From the NCBI GenBank assembly GCA_036924285.1, contig JAYKYS010000016.1, positions 310,001 to 374,000 of the forward strand: a stretch of DNA of 64,000 nucleotides, in the 5' to 3' direction. The notes beneath the pieces were generated by a model. The model made no database searches and was not told where the DNA came from. It saw nothing but the letters and a program-made list of their open reading frames with translations. A program made the translations under genes and the position numbers. The stretch comes from Asterella californica. Its lineage: Eukaryota; Streptophyta; Marchantiopsida; Marchantiales; Aytoniaceae. Positions 43,861 through 56,998 of the stretch are shown here, piece after piece; the first letter of the stretch is position 1, and each line of letters opens with the position of its first letter.

Positions 43861-46800
43861 TGCAGTCGTTAATATAATTTGTACATATCTTATATTAAGA
43901 GTGACATCTTATAAATGAGAACACGTATAAAAAAAATCTTAACAAAATGAAAGAAATCAATGGTCAGTTCAAGAAGGATTGCTACTTCTATCGAGGCTGC
44001 AAGTCAAAGAATCACTAACATTGAGCAGGATACTAATTAGCTGGTTTAAAGTTAAGCATAAGCTAAAGTATATCTCTGAACCAAGTATAATACCTCAAGA
44101 ATGCTCGAAGTATAACTTCAGTTATCTTCAAGAGGAGTGGTAGGCTCAATCTCAAAAGAGGTCAAGAGAGCATGAGGTAATTTCATAGGAGATACTGTTT
44201 ATTCCATTGTAGGTAGCTCTTGCTATGTTGTTTTTCCTTCTGAGAGATTGGTTTAGGTTGAGAGATTACTTGCAGATGGATGACGATTGAGTGTTGAGTG
44301 AGTTACTAGAGTTGATACATGTTGAAGGACAATCAGTCGTACTAGGTTTGAGCTTCAAACGCTTTGTCATCTCCACGACATTTCATAGAGTTATCAGAAG
44401 AAGAGTGATGAACTACGAAGGATCTAGACACTCGATTGTACTCATCTCATCCAAGTGGAGGTTGACTTGACAACGGTTAGAGAGAGAGATAATTACAAGA
44501 TGAGATAGGTGTTTTGCAGAGGAAACTTATGGAGTTAGAGATTCAAGGTCTTTTGTCCTAGTCTAGTCTGTTTGTCTTAAGGGTGGACTGCACTCTAAGT
44601 TAGTGACATGTAACTATTGTTATTTGTGGTTTGAATTGATTATCTTTGTGGATGAAATATTATAATATTTTAAATTGAAAATCTATATTCTATCTTGTTT
44701 GCATAAGATGACAATGAGGTGAATAATACTATCTTGTGTTATGCCTGATTTGACTTTATTGGCCCCATAATCTTAAGGTCAAACAATCAAATAGTGTTGT
44801 TGATTCTTTTGGCTCATTTATGTTACTTTATTCTACATAGAGCAGTACGAATTTCTTTTAAAGATTATATATATATAATAGTTTAAATGACTAGAGTGAA
44901 GTCAGTACCTCTTGACTTCTAAATTTTACCTTTGACTCAGTCTCAATAAATTACAATAAATCTGATTTATGAATAATTACAATGATACATTTGGAGTAGT
45001 GTGAAAAAATGATGGTGAAGTGATCCTTATTTCTCTTTTCTTTCCGTATTTTGGTGTAGTTTGGTAATATTTACATAAATAATATGTTCTTATCTCTTTT
45101 GGTCTCCATGAAGGTTCTCGACTTGAGTGAGAGAGAGAGATCATGATTGTGCTTGAGAGTTCCGTGCTATTAGTTCTCTAGTGCATCTCAACAAAGGCCA
45201 TCATAGATTGCCCTTAAGTGAAGAAATTATGGGTCGAGACCTCTCATACCTTCAGAATTCAAAAGAGTGCATTCGATCAAAGAGAGAGATCTCACGAGTA
45301 AGAGAGTATGAGCGACTCAAACACATAACTAACATAACAATTGGACTATCACATACAAGACAATATAACATGAGGTCAACATTTACTTACACTTATGCAA
45401 AATCATATACTCATAGCACCGATACTTGAGTTACTATCACGTGTATGCACAACTTGTCTCATAGAACAATCATATGTGCATCGATTAGTTGGGCATCTTG
45501 ACCTTGTATTACGTAACAGAGAGGTTGGAGAGAAAAATGAGTGCATAGTGAAGATAGATAGACTGTGATTTGAGCTACATGAACGTCATTTGATGCACAT
45601 GTCGTGGTCGTAGAAGAAGATTAATGACCTACAGTAAGTCACACATAAATGATTGTAAGAGTGGCAACTCTCCGTGGCTTGAGCACAACAGACATCCGGA
45701 TGTTGTTATACTCGAGTGTGACTTAAATGAACCACTATAAGCATTTAAACGACTCATCGTCTATACAAGACGGAGCAATATCCGAGATGTTTTATAGTTT
45801 CTTAAAGAAAATTCGTAAATGTTTGAAGGCATGAATATCAATCATTAAAATTGTAAGAGAGGAGATCTATGAGCATTAAAACCTTGTGAAAGATGGGTAT
45901 TGATAGATCAAGAAAGAATGGTTGTATATGTGAAGAATGTGAATCATGAAAGATTGAATCTTCTACTTGTCAAAGTTATTAGTAAGTTAAGACTTACATC
46001 TCAAATCAATTCAAGTCCTTTAAGCAAATGATGATTTTTTATGATAGTATAGAGAGAAAATATTGTCCACTACAATTTGTGATTCGTGATGGGTATCAAC
46101 ATATTTCAGAATAATTGTTTTGATATCTAGAGAAATTTCTTCATATCTGCAAATTGGCAATTGTTTGAGAAAGTATTATCACTAATGAATCATGATGAGT
46201 ATTTCGGTATTCCACATGTCATGCATCATAATCGTCTCAATTATCATGTAACAAGTATATTATGTTTAGATCAATTTTATTTGTATGGATATTAAATAAC
46301 TTGATAGATATAAAACTTCGATATCTATGGAGTGATTTTGTTGCACGAAGTTTATACGGCAATAACTAAACAGCGAAATAAACTGATGTATATTGAACTT
46401 TTATATCTATATAATGATATTGTTGCTCAAAGTTTATATGTTGATAATTGAAAGAATATCAATATCGACAACTATGACTGCAAACAATTATCGACAACTA
46501 TTCACATATAGCAATAACTCACATTGGAATCAATCAATAAATAACATTAGTATATCCTCGTGCATGTTATGAAGATGCAAGCAAGTTGCTTTAACGATAT
46601 AAAATTGAGTTTATGAGTATGAAAGCAATAGTGTACATCCATGCAACATTAAACATCGAGGTCTTGAAGTCAATCAACATGAAATATCTACCATCTAAAA
46701 TACAATATAGAGTTAGTTTGTACAAATTGATAAATCATATGAAAGCTTCATAGAACATGAAATTCATACCCTGCCTGCAGCTAACTCCGTGCCTTGCCTT

Positions 46801-49800
46801 TAGCTAATACACGGAAATGGATACCATGATCTTAATTGTTGTAGTTGTGACTTTCTGTGATATCCTTATTTTTTGACTTCAAGTGGTGTGAAAGAGCTCT
46901 TACCAAATGATGTGAACCATGTAAGTGAAAGTACAATAGAGTGCACCTCATATCATTTTTATGATGTGCTGTAATTGATAAACAAAGCATCGCTAAAGTT
47001 TGATCAGTGCATTGTAAATAAACGGAGTACCACTCTATGTGAATATGTATGACAAGCTTTAAATGATAATTTAAAGATCCCTCGTGATCATCAAAATATA
47101 TAAAATTATAAGTTGAGAGAAAACATGTTAATCTTATTTAATTTGGTGATCACGTTGTTTGTAGCTCATGAATTGTAGTTTCGTACACTTTAATTATATA
47201 ATTCCATTCATCATATCATTCTTGTGCTTGTTTATGTTGCTTTTAGACAACTATCAACTCAAACTTTGATCTTATGAAGAACTATTTTGTTATTTGTCTC
47301 AACTCATCATTGAATAAACTTCAATGTGCATTGTTTAATGTCATATTTTCTGTCTCTTGGAATCTTTCTCTTGTTTCTATATAGATCAACCACAATAGAT
47401 TGAATACATGCTTTATTTATTTGACACAGTGCATTCCTATCACTTGATGTCTCAAATTAAGATTATAAAACAAATGATGTTTATTTTTCATAAAAAAGAA
47501 ACAACTGTTTCTTGAATGATTGTTGATCTGAACACAATGATGCGTTATTGAAATCTTCGTGTGTTTTATCATTAAGATCAATTAGTTCCCCATTAAAATG
47601 GAAATTGGAGTAATTTGAATAGTTATTTGAGATATGTCAAAGATATTTGTAATTGAATTATCTTGACATGCAATGGAGATCTTAACTGTTTGGACGATGT
47701 CTTTTGGTCCTAGAAGTCTCAAGTATTTCATACTGTTGATTCATATCAGTCTTGACATCATTAGACTCTTACATAGATTCGCGACTTCTAATGATGGTAT
47801 AACTTTGATAACCACTTGAATTTCATAGTGGAAACTTGTCAATGTTGAAACTTATTATGGCCCTAATATACTTTTTGAAATGAATGTCTTTATATAACTA
47901 ACAAATAAATCAAATTTAAATAACTAAGTAAAGAAATACTGATTGTTATTTCACTATGTTTTAGGTTATATGAGCAAAAATAAACACATGTACAAAAACA
48001 ATTTGCATATCCCAAATATTCATATTTTATCTGTACACAACAAATATAACCAACATGATGAGTTTTAAGTTGATACATGAAGTTTTATATTATTGTTTTG
48101 TTTCTTTATCGTGGCTGAATTATTGTTTTGGTCGATAAGTCTACAAACGTTTCAAAATTACACTCAGTCATGGAAGAGGGTTTCCAATGATCTTAATTGA
48201 GATTGTATGAGATCAAATTTCTTCATGGGATTTTTGAGATATTCCTCAGTAAGAAAAATAACTGAGTTTATGGCATATACGTGTATATAACATAACATAA
48301 ATTCATGATTGAAATCAAGATAAAGATAAAAAATCAATAGTATATATTAAAAAATAAAAACAAATTCAAATTCACATATATACATAACGAGCATAGTAGT
48401 TGATCAATGTTTTCATATAACATTAATTTTGATCAAGGTATGTAAAAGTTCTACAATTATACATATTTGTATGATCATATTCCACCAAAATATGATGATA
48501 TAAGTGAGATCTCTATGGGTCATACCTTGTATTTTCCAGGAAACAACTACGTGTATACACTTCGTAAAATGCTTGTGTTCTTTACTATGAATTTTTGTAA
48601 GTCATATTTTTCCAAAATATTTCTGCAGTTCAATACATTTTACTCCTTACAAACTTTAAAAAATTACAATTTACTCAATCTCACTCTCTTCTTATTTATG
48701 ACATCGGCTGAGTTCCTTCCATGTATTTCAGTGCTCATGTTTTTATTTTTGAATTTATTTTTAGAACTAACCAATCAGAGATATGGAAAGTTTAGTATGG
48801 AATTAAATTTCAAGGTCACCCCTCTAAACACTTCAATTTAATCACATCTTGAATGTGTGATTTTAATCATCTCAAATACTTTGTTCTCTTTAAATGTATC
48901 TCTAACCGTTCTTATTAGTGCAGTGTTTTATTATTTTCATGAGTTCACTTGCAGGAGACTCGAACTGACGTTACCGGATCCCCATGCACAGTCTCATTGC
49001 AGTGAGTCACTCACTTTGTTTGAAAACTATTACTGTATAATAATTACGTATCTCGGACCTAGAGCAGGAACGACTGGCTGCAGCTACTAGATAGTGGGAA
49101 AATGGTGTCTGCTTTCTGCGTTCGACCTGGCATGCCTTCTACTTCTGAGCTCGAGAATCCCCTTCCATGATTTTCTGTTTCTTGCCGTCCGGTTGTCGTT
49201 TTCCTCTTGTTTTCCAGAAGTGCACTTTGCACTCATAATTGTTTCTTAACTCGTAACTCTTCTTTGCTTCAAAATCAGTATGCGTAAAATAACAATTTTG
49301 AGCTCTAGAACATCTTAATTACGCACGACATCAAAACTATCGTCCAAACTTTACTCCAAGAGCTTCGACTATGATATAGGATTTAGATTCTAACCCTAAA
49401 TCCTAACCTTAGACTTGAACCGAATGAATGAGGTTACAATCGGCATGTACATAGCTCTAGTAAGGGAATAATATGTATTCAAAGTTCTCAACATCAAAAC
49501 CTCCAACTACTCTGTAAAAGAGAACACTAAAAACACTTCCTCTATCTTATGGTTGTGATCCACCCAAAACATATAAGAACTATGAAACATCTTTAGTTTA
49601 GTATCCAAAACTCTTATTTGCTCCTTGGGATCTTCTAGAGTGACAATCTGACTTTATCTTTAGCTCTTTGTCTGTTTTTCTCTTCCTCTCCACATCTCAC
49701 AATTTCTAAGCAAATATTACTAGAATAATATCATTGAATATCCATCACGTTTTAAACACTTATCAATATGAAACTGATAGAACGACTTGTTCTATCTAAT

Positions 49801-50464
49801 CATCGATTGAATGGATAGTTGGAAATTTAATTTGAGTTGCGTCTAAAGTGCACTGTTGTCATTGTACTACTCCGATGAGAATATCATTTGATTCGATAAA
49901 TTTCGAGCAAAAAGACTATAAAAACATCCAAAATATATTTTGCATGAAATGTCATGTAACAAATTTCTCTGTTTGATCCTTGAGATCAAGAGCCTCATCC
50001 GAGTTGGACAATAATTGTGCTACTACTGCCAAGGTTTCTGCTTTAGTCATTAACTATTTGATTTTGAATTTTATTTATAATCTCAAATTGATTAGTTAGT
50101 AATGAAAATCAATAAATTACGAGGTCATTACAAAAGTTTGTTTGAAACGATGAAGGTTGGTGATCACTGTATTTTGGATCTTTGATTGCGAATGATCTCG
50201 AGCTGTTATTCCCATACATATTTTTACAGTTTTCTGAAATCACTTTCAAGTTAACTGTCAGAACGTGACTAAAATGAGTACTATCTCAAGAGTACCGTGA
50301 AAACATTAGTTAAGTGAAATTCTTCAATCTAACTCCGAATATCTTTAAATACAGTCTGAAGTTCAAGAAGTCAAAACTCTCTAAACATCACTTCCCATAT
50401 GTTCTATGAGAGAATGAAGAAATATTATCAATATTCCTCAATTTCATCAAAATGTCAGAAAATA

Positions 50465-50687
50465 AACCCATAAAAGCTAAAGCTACATATGTTAAAATTA
50501 CAAAGACAACTTTACAGTTATATTTGATGTATATTCTAACGCTTGTCACTACATGACATAGTGCTCTTATGTAATCAACCCATAAAAGCTAAAGCTCCAA
50601 ATGTTAATAATATTATTTCACGATGTTGATTTATATGCTAGTCTTTGTCACTACATAACATAGTTATCATATGTAATCACATAAACT
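50465..50687. repeat. Tandem duplication, about 112-bp unit
   Basis: Both copies open with AACCCATAAAAGCTAAAGCT (50465 and 50577) and share GT(C/T)ACTACAT and ATGTAATCA near their ends. No coding role. Confidence 0.85.
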
Positions 50688-51100
50688 TAATGTCAATGTT
50701 AGCAAGGTTCTTAGTCAACATAACCACATCGCAAGTTGTCACGTTGACATTATGACATAACAACAACATGACTAATTACCAAGTGTCGTGTAAATGTTAC
50801 TCGTCGCATCATTAAAGCATAGACACGTCAAGGTTATATTGTCACATGTCATTTCCAGGTCAATCTCAAAGGACCATGTGAGTAGTTCCGATACCAAATC
50901 AACATTCGTTACTGCCATAATCTTATATTTGTATATTTCGTTTTTCTAGCTCGATTATTATCATTGAGAAGTCAACTGTAATCTATTTGACAAAATGGTC
51001 ATATTAGAAACATATTTGTAGAAAGTTGAGAGAAAATCAATCCCAGAACTTGAGTTTCCATCGTGGTCTATCCATGACATGATAACATACTATCAATCCA

Positions 51101-51230
51101 TGATCTTGATAGATTATAGCATTTCATCGAGTGTGCTACTTGAGATATGAATGACATAAGCATGTGATCTTGATAGGTTATAGCGTTTCATAGAAGGTGC
51201 TACTTGTGAAGTGAATGAGTTAAGAGTATG
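51101..51230. repeat. Tandem duplication, about 64-bp unit
   Basis: Copies at 51101-51164 and 51165-51230 share TGATCTTGATAG, TTATAGC, TTTCAT and GTGCTACTTG. Confidence 0.85.
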
Positions 51231-51424
51231 TGTGATAGACATAAGATATTATCACTTTCTTTGAAAGCTTTTGTTAAAAGATGAAAGAACATCTTTCTTG
51301 TTGTGTATGTATACAATTTCTTTGGGTAAGTTGCATTATATGATGAACAACAAGTTTGTTTATTATTATGTATGCATTAACTTTGAAGAACTCAGGTGTC
51401 CATTTGCGTTAGATTTACATACAT

Positions 51425-51479
51425 ACAATGGTTACGATAATGAGATTTGGGCCATGAATCTCATTATCGTAACCATTGT
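51425..51479. repeat. Perfect 23-bp inverted repeat with 9-base loop
   Basis: Arms 51425-51447 and 51457-51479 are exact reverse complements; the loop is TGGGCCATG. It stands out in otherwise AT-rich unstructured DNA. No transposon termini or target duplications were recognised around it. Confidence 0.93.
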
Positions 51480-53482
51480 GCTATCCTCATACACCCACAT
51501 ATGACTCTTCTCACATGCACTCACTCTTCAAACCATACGAATTTCATCCTAGAAAGTTATATCTGTCATGGTTGGATTAATAGCATAAATGAATTTCGTT
51601 TTATCATATATGTAGCTTGCAGAAGAAAGTATAACCAAATGCTTGGTATTGACCATGGTAGAAAGAAGAACATCAGTAATCAACAACTGATATGGTGATA
51701 TCTGTAGAATATTCTTGATTTATCAAAGATTTTATAATAAATAAGCTTTAATGGAAAATGTGTAATATATCATATACTAATATTGATTCTGTAATATAAA
51801 ATATATAAATTAAAGAGAATTGTAATAATTGACATCAATTGCTTTAAACACATGGTAAAAAAAACAACTTTTGATTGTTGACTTTTATAAATATGATGAT
51901 AACAAAAATCAACTACTATTTACTTCTATCAATATATCAATTAAGGATAGATGATAAGCTACTCGTCCATACTAATCACTGAAGTGTGAGTGTGGTGAAG
52001 AGGATGAAACAGAAAAAGCCAGAATTTTATATAAATTTGGTTATGTGTTTCATATGCATGATAAGTACTTAGGTTGAAACTCTGATTTTTGTACTTTTCG
52101 CTGATTAAACCAGTAGATATATGGAACTTTTTCTTAAAGAGATATTTTGTAGCCAAGAGAAAAGCTACACCACAGTCAGAAGTTTGGCTCGGAAATCAAC
52201 TAACTTTGAAATATTGAGTTCAATCGATGTACCATTTGTAATAGAGAGGGGATGATTAATTTATCCCCGCAAGTAGTAGTTTTGACTTCATATAGCGTGA
52301 TGTAGTTTTAGTTTTGTTGCAAGAAAACCAAAGCTCTTGAAAGATTAAGTTGAATAACGAATGAGAGTCTCTAATTTGGAACACATCATGAAACTAATCC
52401 ATACGTGGCATGTAAACATTTTTTCTCATTTGTATACTCTCTATTATAGCATGAAATAAGAAACACACGTTAAGTAACATAAAATAGATAATGAAGGATA
52501 ATATGGTATTTTATGTATGTTGCCAATTGGGTCATACATTGTTTGATTACTTATGTATGCCCATTAATGGATTTTTTTTCACTTCAGCCGGTTCTTGCCA
52601 AATGCAGGAGTGGATCCCAAGACTATTTCATTTATAGACTTGGAGCATGACCACACTACTAGATGGAGCTCACAAGTGTAAAGGACAACTAAGATACAAG
52701 ACAAGATCTAACGACTAATATAAACAATCAAAATGAATTGGATGAGAACGTTACATATTCATATCCTCCATAATATACTCAGATGATGCTAAAGACATTC
52801 ACTCGGATCTATTTATCCCACTTGAAATATTTTATAGTTTTGGTGTAAATGGTATTTTTATACACATAAAATGAAAGTTTTGCTAATAACTACAATACTA
52901 GAAAATATAGTTTTGTTATAATTATACTAATATATTTTGCAAATGTAAACATAAATAACAACTATTAAACATAACTAGCACATGCGTCTTACTATCTACA
53001 ATCACAAAAATTCTATTTTGGATCGTCTAATTTATGCATATAAAATTGAACATTAACAATATATCGTTATGATATGGTCATATAGAAAAAGTTTTGCATT
53101 TTGAGAGATCCAATTGAGACATATTTGTGTGTGATGAACACGAAAAAAGATCAACCCCGACACTGTTATATTAAGTAGATGTAAGTTGAGATACAATCAA
53201 GCGTATACAAGTGGTCTATTCCGATGAGGCTCGTAGATCCTCATGCATAAGAAAGATCCATTTGAGTGATAACACTATTATTATTCCCGTCCGAACCCAC
53301 GATCACGAGCACTATCACGATTGTCAAGTGAGATCTCAAATGGATCAATACACATGCACTATTAGAGCACTAACTATTTCTCATCTTGCTGTTAGTGATT
53401 TATTAATCATTCTCTATTCTCAACTCGTCTCTCTAGTTGCGATCAGAGTCCTCTTTGTAGTACTTTCTTGAAGTTTATTTTA

Positions 53483-54012
53483 TAATTCCTCTGATCTCTT
53501 TGTTGGCATGACGAGCACTTGAAATTCTCATTTATCGAGAGCTTCCTTGACCATGTATATAGCAAATTGATGTACCTCTCAATGTTTTCATTGGGATAAA
53601 AATATTACTACTAGTGTTGTTGTCGATGATTAAACAAACATCTCATAGTTTTAGTTATCTCTTTTATGTCTTTTTTAACACCGGTCTTACTTTCTCTATC
53701 ATCAGTCAACGAAAGATGCGTCATCACACTAGTGATATCCTTGACCTCCTTCTTTGAATTATTGTTCTCGCCGCATCCTACATTACTATTTCCTCCTTCA
53801 TACAATTTGCTTGTTGATACTTGTGATGAATGTTCTGTTGTAATTCCTCTGACCTCCTTATTGGCACGATGAGAACTTGGAGCTCTTAATTAGCGAGAGC
53901 TTCTTCAATCCAATATATAACAGATAGATGTGCTTTTCTATGTTTTTATTGAGATAAACAATAGTACTCCTCTTGTTGTTGTTGATGATTGACAAATATC
54001 ACATCATTTTAG
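53483..54012. repeat. Two direct repeats of about 175 bp, 358 bp apart
   Basis: 53483-53656 and 53841-54012 share TAATTCCTCTGA, TCTT(T/A)TTGGCA, CGAGAGCTTC, TTGTTGT and TCGATGATT-like blocks. Diverged copies; no terminal signature. Confidence 0.75.
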
Positions 54013-54893
54013 TGGGGACTCCCTTGCGTAATAACTCGTACAAAGGATCAGCAACATGCACGTAGTGAAGACTCCAAATGTGATAGAATACGCATGCACC
54101 TAAGAAGTAGGTTAAGTTATCATTTCTCTTCTCTCGAGGTCCCGCACAGATTTGCTGATTTTGCTCTCTTCAACCCAAAAGTCCATCCCAAATCCTTATT
54201 AAGTTTAAAAAGTTATGTCGGAAAATTTTGACAGCCTCATGGCGCCTTCCCAAAATTATGCAGTTTGAATCTTAGTTGACCCTTGGCTTTTATAGTGTTT
54301 GGAAGCTAGGGATAAAAGACCAAGTGTCGCCATGTGCATCTGCCAAGTGTCGTTCGTGTCGGATCACCAAGTGTCATACATGTACTATGCCATGTCACCT
54401 CAGCCCTAACGTCTTGTCAGCATCCTACCCTGTCAAAAATCTGTCTCGTCAGCATGTCAAATTCCACGTAAGCTTGTCAGTCGTTCCATCAGTGTCTTGA
54501 CGTACTCTAAACTCTAAAAGTCGCAACTGCTTGTAACTCCATCATCTTAACTCTGTTTGTGATGACAAAAGCTCAATTTTGATCGCCTCGACAAGGACTA
54601 TCTAGCGATGCAGTCAGAAACATGTTTGAAACAAGTCGATAAAATCTTATTCTATAACTCTAGTTTAACACCATAGTCGACGCGCAACATGTAAACAAAA
54701 TGTACAATCAACAATGTCACATGAGCACAAATGTATAGTCAGCAAAGTGCCACATCAACACTTTTTGGATTTCTGTCACTTCAAAAAATGCCATGTGTTA
54801 GTACTTTTCGAACTACCACGTCAACATCTCCATCTCGTCTCTCGTCAGAACTTTAAATCCTCATATCTTTTTTGTCTGAGCTCTTTTGCATCT

Positions 54894-56929
54894 TGTAACG
54901 GCCTATGTTACACATAAAAAATTTATTTATTAGTAAGATATTTACTTATAACTAAGTGTGAAGAACGTTTACTTGTTTAAGGAGAGTAGTTTAAGTAAGT
55001 TTAAGGAGATATCAAGTTAGTCATGATTCGCTAAAGTTAGTTATGGTTATACTTAGCTGCACTTTTGGATAGAATACAGATAGCACTATTATGTTATCAT
55101 CTTGTTTAAAAGATAGAAAGGAGATGGAAAATATCTCTTATATTCTTTTTGACATCATATTAATGGTGAGACTTAAGTTATTGACTTTGTGGGCATTAAA
55201 AATAAGAAGAGATTCCACTTACCATCTTTTCAGTGAGTCATTATATAGAGGGATGGAAATTCAAGATTCTAGAATCATTCTAAAGGTTGTTGATTTTGAA
55301 AGAATAAACTCATGTGATGAATACTTTTATCTTAGATAATCTCTTAGTAAAATCTTTTTGTGTTTCATGAACCTTGTTCATGTAACTCGCTTGACAGCGT
55401 ATTAGGTACCACGTTGTCATGATGTGAATCATTTCACATAGTAAATGATTCACCTCTCTACTGGAGTTAGTCTCTTTGAGTGAAGTTAAGACGTCGGAGA
55501 AAGTCAATTCTGGAGGCTGTAGACATTGGCGACTACGGGTTACGCTTCTACTCCGACACTTGGGAGTTAGTAGTGGTAGAAGTTAGCTTAATGTTACTCC
55601 TAGTCCTTCATGCATATATTAACACCGTTGTGTTATACGTTTTAAGTCCTAGTAGGCTGATAGTATGCTAGTTATCTTGTTCAAGCATTTATGCGCTTAC
55701 TGATTTCTTACTTGTCTATGATGTTCAATGTACATAACTTAGGGTTTCCATGGTGATAGGGGTTTAAGCTCATGGGTTGTACTTACTTGTCGCCCATGCA
55801 CGCTTTCTAGCTGGTTTAAGTTATCTTTCAAGGTTACGTGTCATTTTAGATAGTTTAAGATTTACGTGGCACTTTAGGGGACTGACGTTGTAGCCTATGA
55901 GTGAAGTTAAGTTACCACGTGAATTAGGGCACTAGAGGACAGCCAAGTGGAGCTATGAACTCCCATTGGTCTGTTTTTGTCTTTTGTAAAACTCTAAATT
56001 TAGAAATAGAGGTCTAAAGGAGAGTTCGAGCATTTGGTGAGGACATTGCAAAATCTAAGAGCACAGGAAGATAGAGCTCGTCGTGCCAAGCATTGGCAAT
56101 GAAATTCTTGATCGATTTGGATCAATAAACAAGGAGTTATGCCAATTTGAAGTTCGAAGTGAGTAAGAATTGCATCACTTTTGTTGGATTTGGGGTTTTG
56201 AGTGTCAATTGCAGCAGAATCAAGGAAATCGCTTCAAACCTTCGTGGTTGCGTTCATTGTCAGTAGGGCTATGACTGCCCAAAAACTTTCAATTCATTTG
56301 ATTGAGTGAGTAATTCAGGGTGGCCACTAAAGCAGAGGGGGTCTGAAAAGCTCTCAATCTAGAGCAGCAACTTCAGAGAACGAGATCTGGAGAACGGTGT
56401 ACAATCATGAGTCCCAACTTCACAGGGGTGTTCAGCATCCTGTAGACTCCAAATCCTGTAAGAATCTTCGGAAGTGATCGAGCCAATTTTCTGTTGTAGG
56501 TCGAAATAGCTGTATGAGTACCAGAAATTGCCGCAATATCTTTGTCCAGAACCTTTCTGTCCATATCTTGGTGCTAGAATTTGATCTCAAGCTGAAACTT
56601 TGTGTGTGTGCTAAGTGGGGCCTCTTTTACATGTAGGAGAATTTTAGAAGTCTAAACCTTCACATATTTCTCAATCTTGAGTGTCAAAGTTCGCCGTGTG
56701 ATCTTATCATTGCTAGTTAAGCCTGAAATTTGCTTCCTGAACATATCAGAAGAGCCAAGAGACATGTATGAGTGTTTTACAGTGTCACCTTGTAACATGA
56801 AGCCTATCCTTTGAGTAAACCAGCCATATCTAGAAGCTTAGTGCTTCTCTGAGTAAACATATCACAGCCTTCACGGTCATAACACAGCTAGAAGGTTCCG
56901 CCCTTCTCAAGAAAACTCTCACTTTGACA
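54894..56929 (+). repeat. 5' LTR of element I (about 2036 bp)
   Basis: The right end is fixed by the primer site at 56930 (terminus TTTGACA). The left end is proposed at TGTAACGGCC because it gives a TG...CA pair and an LTR length like that of element J; it rests on weaker evidence. There is no second LTR copy in view because the element is interrupted at 61323. Sequence differs from the LTRs of elements E and J despite related gag and the same primer site. Confidence 0.5.
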
Positions 56930-56949
56930 TCTGGTGCTTCCACTGAGAG
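56930..56949 (+). promoter_or_regulatory. Primer-binding-site region of element I
   Basis: TCTGGTGCTTCCACTGAGAG, one base different from 29291-29310 (minus). It is located between the LTR end and the gag ATG at 56999. Confidence 0.7.
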
Positions 56950-56998
56950 CTCTTGGGGTGATTGATTAAGAAGGTTGAGTTTACTACAAAGAGAAGAG

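Larger units (their letters stand above)
43861..54893. other. 11-kb AT-rich block without recognisable genes
   Basis: Open frames are short and biased to Phe, Leu, Tyr and Ile as expected from AT-rich DNA; the longest (48467-48841, 124 codons) has no motif. The block holds local direct duplications (50465, 51101, 53483), one perfect hairpin (51425) and a cluster of TGTCA/AAGTGTC motifs at 54325-54500. Probably old, heavily mutated transposon DNA. Confidence 0.5.

Noticed and set aside
45181..45429. Integrase zinc-region-like ORF (HLNKGHHRL...)
   Set aside because: Histidine spacing and the cysteine pair do not fit an HHCC domain; no neighbouring integrase core.
48467..48841. 124-codon ORF in the AT-rich block
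   Set aside because: Phe/Leu/Tyr-rich product as expected from AT-rich DNA; no motif, no supporting context, no splice partners.
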